Shown piece after piece: positions 45,293 to 54,032 of a stretch of 58,592 nucleotides of DNA (within the stretch, counting starts at the first letter, position 1; each line of letters begins with the position of its first letter). The stretch lies in assembly GCF_003473295.1 (NCBI RefSeq), contig NZ_QRMP01000022.1, forward strand, positions 1-58,592, given 5' to 3'. The notes below the pieces were generated by a model. It was not told where the DNA came from. It searched no databases and was given only the letters and a program-made list of their open reading frames with translations. The position numbers were made by a program, and so were the translations under genes. The stretch is from Parabacteroides sp. AM08-6 (GTDB lineage: Bacteria; Bacteroidota; Bacteroidia; Bacteroidales; Tannerellaceae).

Positions 45293-45501
45293 AATGACTA
45301 AATTAAACGTACGTTTTTTTTAGTCATTTTTTCGGGCGTTTCCAGAGTTCGTAATCGAAAGCCTGTTTTTTGTACTCACTTTGCTATCTAATTGATAAGA
45401 AAGCATATACAGACAGAAAAAAAATCGAGGAAAAGAATTGCAGGTTCAAAACTTATGCCTATTTTTGTGACGAGAAAAAACGTACGTTTTTTTTAGTCAT
45501 T
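45293..45501. promoter_or_regulatory. Invertible promoter element, copy 3, OFF orientation
   Basis: Inverted repeats at 45293-45316 and 45478-45501; ACGTACGT cores at 45307-45314 and 45480-45487, 165 bp apart. The inner segment aligns in the same orientation as copy 2 and in reverse complement with copy 1, for example GTTCGTAATCGAAAGCC here against GGGCTTTCGATTACGAAC in copy 1. Confidence 0.9.
45438..45467 (+). promoter_or_regulatory. Promoter inside invertible element 3, pointing toward surE
   Basis: TTG (45438-45440), 19-bp spacer, TATTTTTG (45460-45467) on the plus strand. In this orientation it faces surE-lpxB, about 540 bp away, with no convincing terminator between. Confidence 0.8.
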
Positions 45502-45724
45502 CTGCTCTCTCTGTATACACGTCTTATTTTCAACTATTTACATTCTATTCACTACCCGTTTTCACCCTTAAATAATAGGTACGCGCGTACCTTATTAGTA
45601 ATTTATTACTCACTGTATATCAACAAATTACATTTTCGTATTTTTGCCCAAAAACAGGCAAATGAGGAAAAGGGGCGTTTTTTGTGTTAAAATCCCCTCT
45701 CATTTTGATTGATTTTCATTCCTT
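45502..45724. other. Intergenic region distal to invertible element 3
   Basis: No gene is supported. It contains the 16-bp perfect palindrome AGGTACGCGCGTACCT at 45577-45592, possibly a protein-binding site or a second recombination site. Otherwise it is AT-rich. Confidence 0.5.
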
Positions 45725-45917
45725 CATTTCCAATTTTCCTACTATATTTGTAAAGATTTCTTTTCCCCCTTTTTCTGTTTTCCATGCGAGCAATTTGCCT
45801 TTCGATAATTATGGGAAGGCCTTTTGACAACTGTCGTAAGGCCTTGCGACGGTTATGGTAAGACCTTGCGACAATTGTCGAAAGGCAATTAGCCGCGCAA
45901 CTAATTCAAAAAAGCCG
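45725..45917 (+). repeat. 22-bp-period repeat element, copy B (upstream of surE)
   Basis: Bases 45790-45917 are identical to 4347-4474; the ~60 bp before are similar, including a TATATTTG box. Five 22-bp units occupy 45794-45903. It lies 96 bp before surE, whereas copy A lies 172 bp before purL. Confidence 0.85.
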
Positions 45918-45980
45918 GCATGTAATCCAAAATTCATTCGGATGAAATGAGAAAACACCGCCGGATTAAAAGATTCTCGT

Positions 45981-45988
45981 TATATTTG
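45981..45988 (+). promoter_or_regulatory. -7 box upstream of surE
   Basis: TATATTTG, 25 bp before the ATG, with no TTG at the proper distance. Confidence 0.4.
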
Positions 45989-46013
45989 TGTCTGCAACAA
46001 AAAGAAAAGCAAC

Positions 46014-46778
46014 ATGAATAATAGACCGCTTATCCTGATTACAAACGATGACGGCGTACACGCCAAAGGAATTAAAGAATTAACAGAGTGCCTGCGCGAC
46101 CTCGGAGACATTGTAGTCTTCGCACCGGACGGCCCCCGTTCGGGAATGGCAAGTTCCATCACCTCGCTGGTTCCTATCAAATATTCACTGATTAAGAAAG
46201 AAAACGGACTGACGGTTTACAGCTGTACCGGCACGCCTGTCGACTGCGTGAAACTGGCAATCAACGAAGTGCTGGATCGGCAACCGGACTTGTTGGCTTC
46301 CGGTATCAACCACGGAGGGAATATGGCTATTTGCGTACAGTATTCCGGCACAATGGGGGCAGCAGCCGAAGGTTGCGTATTCGGCGTACCTTCCATAGGC
46401 GTATCGCTATTAGACCATCACGATGACGCAGATTTTACGGAGAGCTGCCGGCTGGGACGCAAGTTGGCACGCCGTGTCCTGAAAGAAGGATTGCCGCACG
46501 GCACATACCTGAACCTGAATGTCCCCGATATTCCCCAGGTAAAAGGAATGAAAATATGCCGCCAGGCGGACGGACGCTGGATAAATGAATTCAAACGTTC
46601 CGAAAACGCAAGCGGAGAACCGGTATTCTGGCTTGCCGGCTCGTTCGAAAACGCCAAACCGATACATCCCGACAACGATACGTTGGCATTGGACAGCGGT
46701 TATGCCTCGCTCGTTCCCTGCAAGCTTGATGTAACGGACTACGACTTCATGAACAACATACAAGATTGGATAGAATAA
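46014..46778 (+). CDS. surE: 5'/3'-nucleotidase SurE
   Basis: 254 aa, standard SurE length. The metal-binding Asn11-Asp12-Asp13 ([17 protein letters not shown]), the SGMASSIT loop and [15 protein letters not shown] are characteristic, as is [20 protein letters not shown]. It dephosphorylates nucleoside monophosphates. lpxB starts 10 bp after its stop, so the two form an operon. In the OFF state of invertible element 3 a second promoter would face this operon. Confidence 0.96.
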   Translation: MNNRPLILITNDDGVHAKGIKELTECLRDLGDIVVFAPDGPRSGMASSITSLVPIKYSLIKKENGLTVYSCTGTPVDCVKLAINEVLDRQPDLLASGINHGGNMAICVQYSGTMGAAAEGCVFGVPSIGVSLLDHHDDADFTESCRLGRKLARRVLKEGLPHGTYLNLNVPDIPQVKGMKICRQADGRWINEFKRSENASGEPVFWLAGSFENAKPIHPDNDTLALDSGYASLVPCKLDVTDYDFMNNIQDWIE

Positions 46779-46788
46779 GAACAGTCCG

Positions 46789-47925
46789 ATGAAATACTTC
46801 CTGATAGCCGGCGAAGCATCCGGCGACTTGCATGCTTCCAACCTGATGGCTGCTTTGAAAGAGGTGGACAAAGAGGCTGATTTCCGTTTTTTCGGAGGAG
46901 ATTTGATGCAGGCCGTGGGCGGTACTCTGGTCAAACATTACCGGGAAATGGCTTTTATGGGCTTTATTCCGGTATTGCTGAACCTGCGTACCATACTGAA
47001 AAATATGAAGACTTGCCGGGAAGCCATCCGCAGCTATCGGCCGGATGTGGTTATCCTGATTGATTATCCGGGCTTCAACCTGAAGATGGCCCGGTTTGTG
47101 AAGACCGAGCTTCATCTGCCCGTCTATTACTATATCTCACCGAAAATATGGGCATGGAAGCAGTACCGTATCAAGGATTTCCGCCGCTATGTGGACCGGA
47201 TGTTCTGCATTTTGCCGTTCGAGAAAGAGTTTTTCAACCGTTTGGATTACGCAGTCGACTATGTAGGCAATCCGTCGGTCGACTCCGTCGCTCAATTCCA
47301 GGCACAACAGGCAGCCTCCCAGCCGGATACGTTCCTGAAGGACGAGGGATTGGGGGAGAAGCCTATCCTTGCGCTATTGGCGGGAAGCCGGCGTCAGGAA
47401 ATCAAAGATAATCTACCCACGATGCTCGAAGTGGCCGCCTCCTTCCCCGACTTTCAGCCGGTCATCGCGGGCGCACCGGGACTGGAGACTGAATATTATC
47501 GCCCCTACATCGGAAACCATACGCCCAAAATCGTGTTCGGCCGGACTTATCCGCTTTTGCAGCATAGCCGGGCGGCACTTGTGACGTCCGGTACGGCGAC
47601 GCTCGAAACGTCCTTGTTCCGGGTCCCGCAGGTGGTTTGCTATTATACGCCCGTCGGACGGCTCGTCAGCTTCGTTTTTCATCATTTCTTTCATATTCCT
47701 TATATCTCGCTGGTCAACCTGATTGGAGGACGGGAAATCGTGCAAGAACTGTTCGGCGCCCGTTTCTCGAAAAGACAAATACAGGATGAACTGGGGCGTA
47801 TTCTCCATGATGCGGCTTACCGGAAACAGATGTTGGACGGATACGATGAGATTATCCGACTGCTCGGCAAGCCGGGAGCTTCCCGGAGAGCTGCCGAACT
47901 TATCTATCTCTCTCTGAATCATTAA
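46789..47925 (+). CDS. lpxB: Lipid-A-disaccharide synthase
   Basis: 378 aa GT-B glycosyltransferase that joins UDP-2,3-diacylglucosamine and lipid X in lipid A synthesis. The N-terminal GEASGDLH (residues 8-15) is diagnostic, followed by VVILIDYPGFNLKMARFVK, YYISPKIWAWKQYRIKDFRR, LLAGSRRQEIKDNLPTMLEV and VTSGTATLETSLFRVPQVVC. It lies in an operon with surE. Confidence 0.96.
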   Translation: MKYFLIAGEASGDLHASNLMAALKEVDKEADFRFFGGDLMQAVGGTLVKHYREMAFMGFIPVLLNLRTILKNMKTCREAIRSYRPDVVILIDYPGFNLKMARFVKTELHLPVYYYISPKIWAWKQYRIKDFRRYVDRMFCILPFEKEFFNRLDYAVDYVGNPSVDSVAQFQAQQAASQPDTFLKDEGLGEKPILALLAGSRRQEIKDNLPTMLEVAASFPDFQPVIAGAPGLETEYYRPYIGNHTPKIVFGRTYPLLQHSRAALVTSGTATLETSLFRVPQVVCYYTPVGRLVSFVFHHFFHIPYISLVNLIGGREIVQELFGARFSKRQIQDELGRILHDAAYRKQMLDGYDEIIRLLGKPGASRRAAELIYLSLNH

Positions 47926-48012
47926 CATCTTTTATACTCACGACTTGCAGCGTTTCGCGATTATCCGGCATCTACCTTTATGTAACGGGAAAACAAATTC
48001 GTGATACATGCA

Positions 48013-48738
48013 ATGAAGAGGTTGAGAATATTTGTTTTAATGTTGGGGGCCGTTTTGATGATTTTTTCTTTCAATTCGTGCCTGGATGATGACAAATACC
48101 CTGCCGACAGATATTGGATAAGAGTTGCTACGGTAAAGCCGACAAGCAGCACAAGCTACTACATACAGTTGGACGATAGTACGACACTTTTACCGGTAGA
48201 TGGCTCTATTCCTTATTTCGGTTTGGATGAAGAACGTCGCGCATTGGTCAATTTCACGTTATTGAGCGACTCTATCAAAGGATATAGTCATGCGGTCAAA
48301 GTGAACCAGATAGACAGTATTCTGACAAAATCGATTGCTTCGGGTTTGGGAGCGGAAAACAATGTCGTCTACGGGAAAGACCCGGTGAGTCTCGATTATG
48401 TTTGGATTGCGGGTAATTATATAACATTCCAGTTCCGGACTTATTTCGGTGGAGTGAAAAAACATTATCTGAATCTGGTGCAGACGAATGAAAAGAAACC
48501 GTACGAACTGGAATTCCGTCATCACGCATATGATGACCCGAAAACGGCCGAAGGGGTGGGGCTTATTTCGTTCAGATTGAACAGCTTGCCCGATACGGAG
48601 GGAGAAACCGTCAAACTGAAAATAAAATGTAATACTTTCAGTGGCGACAGGACATACGAACTTGATTACAATTCAGCCCAACGGATATTCGACCCGGGGC
48701 CGAGTCCAAGTTCAATCAATTTTCAGATACCAAAATAA
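48013..48738 (+). CDS. NigD-like lipoprotein
   Basis: 241 aa from the ATG at 48013. The signal MKRLRIFVLMLGAVLMIFSF ends in a lipobox (FNSC), placing it at a membrane, probably the outer one. The following DDDKYPADRYWIRVATVKPT and SYYIQLDDSTTLLPVDGS, then a C-terminal beta domain, match the NigD-like family, named after a bacteriocin immunity gene in Bacteroidetes, but most members have no known function. It is transcribed alone and closed by a terminator. Confidence 0.85.
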   Translation: MKRLRIFVLMLGAVLMIFSFNSCLDDDKYPADRYWIRVATVKPTSSTSYYIQLDDSTTLLPVDGSIPYFGLDEERRALVNFTLLSDSIKGYSHAVKVNQIDSILTKSIASGLGAENNVVYGKDPVSLDYVWIAGNYITFQFRTYFGGVKKHYLNLVQTNEKKPYELEFRHHAYDDPKTAEGVGLISFRLNSLPDTEGETVKLKIKCNTFSGDRTYELDYNSAQRIFDPGPSPSSINFQIPK

Positions 48739-48782
48739 ACCTTCCCACATAACTTTTATTTTTATCATTTAGTTCAGGGAGA

Positions 48783-48816
48783 GAGGCATCGGGATGATGC
48801 CTTTCTTTTTTTCCGT
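48783..48816 (+). terminator. Terminator after the NigD-like gene
   Basis: GAGGCATC, loop GGGAT, GATGCCTTTC followed by a T run. Confidence 0.8.
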
Positions 48817-48844
48817 TTTTTATCTATTTTCGTATCCGGAATGC

Positions 48845-48868
48845 AACGTATTGCTTTCCTCTCACGTA
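48845..48868 (+). promoter_or_regulatory. Candidate ECF-type promoter of the second sigma operon
   Basis: AAC (48845-48847) and CGTA (48865-48868) are 17 bp apart, the ECF promoter spacing, with the ATG 12 bp farther on. Suggestive only. Confidence 0.3.
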
Positions 48869-48879
48869 TATATAAGTAA

Positions 48880-49419
48880 ATGGAGGAAACAACTGCACAT
48901 CTGATTGAGGGGTGCCGCAAAGGAAGCCGTTCCGCGCAACTCGCCCTATATAAACAATTCGCACGACGATTGTATGTCGCTTGCCTGCGTATTGTAGGGA
49001 ATGCTCCGGAAGCGGAAGAGGCTATGCAGGACGCGTTCCTGAAAGTCTTTACCCGGCTGGACCAATATCACGACGGACAGTGTTTCGAAGCGTGGATGCA
49101 CCGGATAGCCGTCCACACAGCCATCGATTACGTGCGCCGGCAAACACCGGAAGCGGAAGAGCTCTCGGACAATTACATCGAACCCGTTACCGATGAAATT
49201 GACGAGGAAACGATTCGCTATTCGGTGGACCAAGTGAAAAAGGCCTGCTGCCAATTGCCGGCCGGTTATCGCGTAATCCTCTCGCTCTACCTTTTCGAAG
49301 GGTATGATATGGAAGAGATTGCATCAATCCTTCAGATTAAACCGCCCAGCGTACGCAGCCAATATCTGCGTGCCAAGCGTAAACTGTTAGACATTATAGC
49401 TGCTAATCAACATGGATAA
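48880..49419 (+). CDS. ECF RNA polymerase sigma factor
   Basis: 179 aa sigma-70 family with region 2 (LYKQFARRLYVACLRIVGNA, EEAMQDAFLKVFTRLDQYHD, AWMHRIAVHTAIDYVRRQTP) and region 4 (CQLPAGYRVILSLYLFEGYD, MEEIASILQIKPPSVRSQYL). It overlaps the next gene by 8 bp, so it is translationally coupled to the probable anti-sigma factor. Together with the GIN-domain protein after that it forms a three-gene operon of a type common in Bacteroidetes. Confidence 0.93.
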   Translation: MEETTAHLIEGCRKGSRSAQLALYKQFARRLYVACLRIVGNAPEAEEAMQDAFLKVFTRLDQYHDGQCFEAWMHRIAVHTAIDYVRRQTPEAEELSDNYIEPVTDEIDEETIRYSVDQVKKACCQLPAGYRVILSLYLFEGYDMEEIASILQIKPPSVRSQYLRAKRKLLDIIAANQHG

Positions 49420-49951
49420 ATTAAAAGATTTCATAGACTCCAACCGGGAAGCCTTCGACGATGACTTGTTGCCGGAAGGTCATTTCGAACGTTTCACCGG
49501 GAAACTTCCTGCTCCTCGCCGGAATCGGGCAAAATTGTATAGTCTGCTCGCTTTTGCCGCAGCAGCGTGCATCGCATGGGTATTCCTCCTCAAACTACCG
49601 GGCGGTACTCCGATGCCGCCGGCACAAAAGGTCGTTTCCCTGCAACAGAAATGTACGGTGAAGGAAGAAATTGAAGAATTGCGCTTATACTATAATATGC
49701 AGATGAGCGAGGTTATCTCGCAAATAAAAAATCTGTACAAACAACAACAGATACCGGGAGCGGAAGAACTGCTGGAAGAAACCAAACGTGTCCTGAGCGA
49801 CAACTATATGTTCGAGGAAACGGTTCTCCCTACCCTGCCCTGCTCCAATGCAGCGTTGTTCACCATGAACCAGCATTACAATTCCAGCTTGGAAAGCTTG
49901 AATATTATGTTGGACCAACTGGTTAAAATGGAAAAGAATAATCAAGAATAA
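49412..49951 (+). CDS. Probable anti-sigma factor
   Basis: 179 aa; starts inside the end of the sigma gene. The N-terminal ~38 residues are charged and cytoplasmic (DKLKDFIDSNREAFDDDLLP), one membrane segment follows at about residues 43-62 (LYSLLAFAAAACIAWVFLLK), and a helical periplasmic part ends the protein (MSEVISQIKNLYKQQQIPGA). This is the layout of membrane-bound anti-sigma factors, though the sequence lacks a zinc-binding motif. Function inferred from topology and overlap. Confidence 0.8.
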   Translation: MDKLKDFIDSNREAFDDDLLPEGHFERFTGKLPAPRRNRAKLYSLLAFAAAACIAWVFLLKLPGGTPMPPAQKVVSLQQKCTVKEEIEELRLYYNMQMSEVISQIKNLYKQQQIPGAEELLEETKRVLSDNYMFEETVLPTLPCSNAALFTMNQHYNSSLESLNIMLDQLVKMEKNNQE

Positions 49952-49970
49952 AAACTAAATAATCATTCAA

Positions 49971-51068
49971 ATGAAACCAATCCGCATCCATTCATCCGTC
50001 AACCGGGAACAAGCGTTCTTGCGCCCCTGCCTGCTGGCTCTCCTGGTATTGTTTTGTAGTATCCCCGCTTGGGCGAACAAGCCGGAAAGTGTTAAGAAAA
50101 AGGAGTTCAGCAAGTCTTTTAATGCTACCAAAAACGACAATGTGAATATAGACAATCGCTTCGGCAATATCAACATCAGTTATTGGAACAAGAACGAAGT
50201 CTACATTCAGGTTGTTGTCGAAGCCAAAGCCCGCAATGAGGAAAGGGCGCTTTCCAGCATCAACCGCGTAAATATCGAGATGAGTAAAACCGGGAATACC
50301 ATCAGTGCCGTCACCTCCTTGCGGGAACAGAATATAAACAATGGTTCCAACGAGTCGTTCTCAATCAATTATTATATCCAGATGCCGTCCGGAATTTCGT
50401 GCGACCTGACACAGAAATACGGAAATATCATTATGCCGGAAAGCAATAAGGGGAAATGTGTGTTGCAAGTTAAATACGGTAATATCCAAGCCGGGAGTTT
50501 TGATAAACATCTCGAAATCGAAGCGCAATACGGAAATGTAGATTTAAAATCAGTGAATACAGCCAACCTCGATTTGTCTTATTGTGGCAATGCGTCTCTG
50601 ACAAATGCATCCACACTGTCTATCGACTGTAAATATTCCGGTATCACAATCCAAAAAGTGAACAAGCTGGAGATGGATACCAAATACGGAAGTTTTGATA
50701 TTGAAGAGGTCAACCAAGCGAATATCGATGTCAAATACAACCAAGGAACTATCCATTTGCTAAAAGAAAGCCTCTATCTGGACGAACTCAGCTACAGTAC
50801 AGTCAATATCAAAGATGTTTCCCCTAAGTTCAAAAGCATTTATGCGGATTCCCATTACGGAAATCTGAATATCGATATTCCTAATGTCTCTTTCCGGGTG
50901 AATGCCTACGGCATGAAATACGGGAAATATGACATCAAAGGGTTCAATCTCGTCGCTTCGAAGATAGAAGACAAAGTGAACCACAAAAGTGAAGTAAACG
51001 GTGGGAACAACGGATATATAGAATTTGAAGGCAACAACTATGGAAACCTGAAAATCAGAGAAAGGTAA
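49971..51068 (+). CDS. GIN-domain (DUF4097/DUF2807-like) secreted beta-helix protein
   Basis: 365 aa, third gene of the sigma/anti-sigma operon. A signal peptide (about residues 18-37, LLALLVLFCSIPAWA) is followed by a right-handed beta-helix of repeated YGN/YGxI turns: NRFGNINISYWNKNEVYIQV, KYGNIIMPESN, KYGNIQAGSFD, QYGNVDLKSV and so on to EGNNYGNLKIRE. Such head-GIN or adhesin-like domains are common near Bacteroidetes ECF operons. It may be the output or the sensed component of the sigma system. Its ligand is unknown. Confidence 0.8.
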   Translation: MKPIRIHSSVNREQAFLRPCLLALLVLFCSIPAWANKPESVKKKEFSKSFNATKNDNVNIDNRFGNINISYWNKNEVYIQVVVEAKARNEERALSSINRVNIEMSKTGNTISAVTSLREQNINNGSNESFSINYYIQMPSGISCDLTQKYGNIIMPESNKGKCVLQVKYGNIQAGSFDKHLEIEAQYGNVDLKSVNTANLDLSYCGNASLTNASTLSIDCKYSGITIQKVNKLEMDTKYGSFDIEEVNQANIDVKYNQGTIHLLKESLYLDELSYSTVNIKDVSPKFKSIYADSHYGNLNIDIPNVSFRVNAYGMKYGKYDIKGFNLVASKIEDKVNHKSEVNGGNNGYIEFEGNNYGNLKIRER

Positions 51069-51090
51069 ACAACAAAAGTAATTTCCATAA

Positions 51091-51126
51091 AAAACCCCGG
51101 CATCTCAAATGATACCGGGGTTTTTA
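51091..51126. terminator. Bidirectional terminator between the GIN-domain and DUF1080 genes
   Basis: AAAACCCCGGCATC / GATACCGGGGTTTTT with A and T runs on both sides; it serves both convergent genes. Confidence 0.85.
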
Positions 51127-51142
51127 TTTAGGAATGATTTAA

Positions 51143-52006
51143 TTAATCAAGTTCTTTAACTGTAATGTTACGGAACCAAACTTCGTCGCCATGATCTTGC
51201 AGACCAATGAAACCTTCTTTGTTAGGACCGCCACAGTTCAGCAACAGTTCGTAAGCCAACGGCCATTTGTCTTTGCTGAATTTGCTCTTATCCAACATTT
51301 CTTTCCATTGCGGTGTCCACAAGTGATATTCAACAACCACTTCGTCGTTCTGATAGTGAACAACAGTACCTTTGTAACACATGATTTTTGACTTGTTCCA
51401 TTGTCCGAACGGTTTAGAGTTCTGCGGTTTAGCCGGAATCATGTCGTACAGAGAGGCCGACATACGATTACCATTCTCACCTAATTTAGCATCCGGATGG
51501 TTTTCGTTATCCAAAATCTGGTATTCAGGAGCAGAAATATAAGAAGGTTGTCCTTCTACTTCCTGGATCATGATAAATACACCAGAGTTGGCACCTTTAG
51601 CCACTTTCCATTCCCATTCCAGTTCGAAGTTTTTGAACTTATGAGCGAAAATCAGGTCACCGCCATCTTTAGCACCAGCTTCACCGGCACCTGAGCTTTT
51701 CATATGGATTGATCCATCTTTAATGCTCCAAGCTTCAGGAACATCAGCACGGTCATAACCTCTCCATCCCTTGAAAGTTTTTCCATCAAAGATAGTGATT
51801 TTACCATCTTTATCTTTCGGGAAAGTAGACAAATCAACTACAGGCAGCTCGTCCATGATTCTGTATTCAGGAGCGGCTTCTTCCGTTGTTGCTTCTTCTG
51901 CTGCAGCAGGAGCGGCAGCTTCTTCTGTTGTTTTCTTACCACCACTACAAGACGTCATATAACACATCATAACAGCAGCGCTTGCTAATAATACTGACTT
52001 TTTCAT
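51143..52006 (-). CDS. DUF1080-domain (3-keto-disaccharide hydrolase) lipoprotein
   Basis: 287 aa. Lipoprotein signal MKKSVLLASAAVMMCYMTSC, then an Ala/Glu-rich linker. The concanavalin-like DUF1080 domain has FDGKTFKGWRGYD, GDLIFAHKFKNFELEWEWKV, NSGVFIMIQEVEGQ and the ending DHGDEVWFRNITVKEL. Members are proposed or shown to split oxidised 3-keto-glycosides. It starts 23 bp after a Tat-exported Gfo/Idh oxidoreductase in the same operon, which is the expected partner. Possible extracytoplasmic glycoside oxidation-cleavage pair. Confidence 0.88.
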   Translation of the reverse strand: MKKSVLLASAAVMMCYMTSCSGGKKTTEEAAAPAAAEEATTEEAAPEYRIMDELPVVDLSTFPKDKDGKITIFDGKTFKGWRGYDRADVPEAWSIKDGSIHMKSSGAGEAGAKDGGDLIFAHKFKNFELEWEWKVAKGANSGVFIMIQEVEGQPSYISAPEYQILDNENHPDAKLGENGNRMSASLYDMIPAKPQNSKPFGQWNKSKIMCYKGTVVHYQNDEVVVEYHLWTPQWKEMLDKSKFSKDKWPLAYELLLNCGGPNKEGFIGLQDHGDEVWFRNITVKELD

Positions 52007-52029
52007 TTTCTCTATTTAGTTTAAAACAA

Positions 52030-53502
52030 TTATCTCGGCATATCAGGCAATTTCCAGCCATCACGATAGTTATGCTTAATCAGTTCGGCAGCATATTGTT
52101 TAGCATTAACCGGATCAGTCCAGTCTTTATTGAATGACGGGTGTCCATCGTGGATTGTGAAACCATCCTTGATACAAGTCTTAACCGTTTCATTGTCACC
52201 AATATTTGTGAACTGCATGTTATTGCCATCCCAATTCAAAGTCTTATTCAATCCTTGCAGACGAACAGCCAATACACCCATTACAATCATTTCATTGAAC
52301 GGACCTGCTTCAGAGAAATTAGACTTCGTTTCTACACGACTTGACGGATTTTCCTTACAAGCGCGAACCCAGTCCATTTCGTGGCTGCTTACACGACGGC
52401 AAACCTTCGGAGCGTTCGGTTTACGACCTGACAACAGGAACGGTTGTTCACCATAGCAACCACAAACCAAAGTATCTTTTGTTCCGTGGAAGATAGTCAA
52501 ACCACCACCAGGACCCATCAATTGTTTTCCTTCCGGGAAACCTTTCGGACGTTCCGGCATCATACCACCGTCATACCAATGGATTTCCACTTCCGGCAAA
52601 GCCAATTTCGGCATGTTATCACGAGCCGGGAAGATTAATTTTACGTGCTGTGCGTTAGGAGCGCAATCGCGAAGCAACAGAGTGGAAGAGGCTTCTACTT
52701 TTGTAGGATAACCCAACTTCAACGCTTTAAACGGTGTATGCATAATATGGCAAGCCATATCACCCAGTGCACCTGTACCATAAGCCCACCATCCGCGCCA
52801 GTTCCAAGGATGATAAAGGTTACTAAACGGCTTCAATTCAGCCGGACCTGTAAACAAATCCCAGTTCAATGTAGAAGGAACTTTGTCCACTTTTTCCGGA
52901 GTGTTCAGACCCTGCGGCCAGATAGGACGGTCAGTAGCACATTCTACTTTCGTTACATCCCCGATTTCACCGTTCCAAATCCATTCGCAAACCAAATCGG
53001 TACCTTCACCAGAAGAACCTTGGTTACCCATCTGGGTAGCAACACCTGTAGAAGCGGCCAACTTTGTCAACAAACGAGATTCGTAAACAGAGTGAGTCAA
53101 CGGTTTCTGACAATATACGTGCTTGCCTAATGTCATGGCATCAGCAGTAATGATAGCATGAGCATGGTCGGCTGTAGCAATAATAACAGCATCGATAGAC
53201 TTACCCATTTCATCGTACATCTTACGATAATCCCAATATTTCTTAGCATTGGGGTGTTCGTTGAATACGCCTTTTGCATACTTCCAGTCTACATCGCAAA
53301 GAGCAACAATGTTTTCTGTATTCTTTACATTGTTGATATTAGCATGCCCCATACCGCCGATACCGACAGCAGCGATGTTCAACTTATCAGTAGGGGCTGT
53401 ATATCCATGACTTTTACCAAGTATGGAACCCGGCACAATTGAGAAGGCTGCGGCTGCAGCTGCTCCTCTTTGAAGAAAAGATCTTCTAGAAATGTTTGAC
53501 AT
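52030..53502 (-). CDS. Tat-exported Gfo/Idh/MocA-family oxidoreductase
   Basis: 490 aa with a Tat signal (twin arginine SRRSFLQRG) and hydrophobic AAAAAAFSIVPGSIL. An NAD-binding Rossmann fold (NIAAVGIGGMGHANINNVKN) and the catalytic EKP-type motif seen here as YCQKPLTHS follow, then the long C-terminal beta-sheet domain typical of this family. It probably carries bound NAD(P) across the membrane and oxidises a sugar or glycoside, with the DUF1080 protein acting next. It is first in a two-gene operon with its own promoter. Confidence 0.92.
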   Translation of the reverse strand: MSNISRRSFLQRGAAAAAAFSIVPGSILGKSHGYTAPTDKLNIAAVGIGGMGHANINNVKNTENIVALCDVDWKYAKGVFNEHPNAKKYWDYRKMYDEMGKSIDAVIIATADHAHAIITADAMTLGKHVYCQKPLTHSVYESRLLTKLAASTGVATQMGNQGSSGEGTDLVCEWIWNGEIGDVTKVECATDRPIWPQGLNTPEKVDKVPSTLNWDLFTGPAELKPFSNLYHPWNWRGWWAYGTGALGDMACHIMHTPFKALKLGYPTKVEASSTLLLRDCAPNAQHVKLIFPARDNMPKLALPEVEIHWYDGGMMPERPKGFPEGKQLMGPGGGLTIFHGTKDTLVCGCYGEQPFLLSGRKPNAPKVCRRVSSHEMDWVRACKENPSSRVETKSNFSEAGPFNEMIVMGVLAVRLQGLNKTLNWDGNNMQFTNIGDNETVKTCIKDGFTIHDGHPSFNKDWTDPVNAKQYAAELIKHNYRDGWKLPDMPR

Positions 53503-53792
53503 AGCAATAATTTTTTATAGATTAGCACTTAATAATGTTACTTTCTAATGTGATTTCTCGTATTTAAAAACACAAACTGTCGCAAATATAGAAATTGAGA
53601 AAAGAACAACAAGCCTTCCGGGCCGTCTTTCTTCTCCAAAATAGTTTTTTTTAACAGAGATTATAGATAAAACCTATTTTTAGATAAATAAAATCTATCA
53701 TTTCGGAAGCAAATAGCCGTAGGTTTACATTATTTTTGTAGAAAAAGAACTTATTCATCTTTTGCTTTGTTATAATAAATGAGTTTATATAC
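53503..53792. other. Divergent intergenic region between the oxidoreductase and DUF4492 genes
   Basis: AT-rich and without genes. It holds the minus-strand oxidoreductase promoter and a plus-strand TATTTTTG box at 53731-53738, a likely -7 for DUF4492-cydAB, without a well-spaced TTG. Confidence 0.5.
53583..53612 (-). promoter_or_regulatory. Promoter of the Gfo/Idh-DUF1080 operon
   Basis: Minus-strand TTG (53610-53612), 19-bp spacer, TATATTTG (53583-53590): an ideal match with a ~75-nt leader. Confidence 0.8.
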
Positions 53793-54020
53793 ATGAAAAG
53801 AGAACCAATACACATACGCATATTCCATTTTTACCTGGAAGGATTCCGGGAGATGAAAATGGGGAAAACACTTTGGCTGATTATTCTGGTCAAACTCTTC
53901 ATCATGTTTTTTATATTAAGATTATTTTTTTTCCCTAATTATTTAGGAAAGTTCGACAACGACTCCGCAAAGGAAGAACACGTATCCGGCGAACTCATCC
54001 AACGTGCAATAACTCCTTAA
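53793..54020 (+). CDS. DUF4492 small membrane protein preceding cydAB
   Basis: 75 aa with one membrane segment (about residues 28-48, LWLIILVKLFIMFFILRLFF) and a short charged N-terminus (IHIRIFHFYLEGFREM). DUF4492 proteins are found just before cydA in many Bacteroidetes and are thought to help assemble or form part of cytochrome bd, by analogy to CydX. It ends 12 bp before cydA, so operon membership is near certain. Confidence 0.85.
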   Translation: MKREPIHIRIFHFYLEGFREMKMGKTLWLIILVKLFIMFFILRLFFFPNYLGKFDNDSAKEEHVSGELIQRAITP

Positions 54021-54032
54021 ATTATTATAGTT

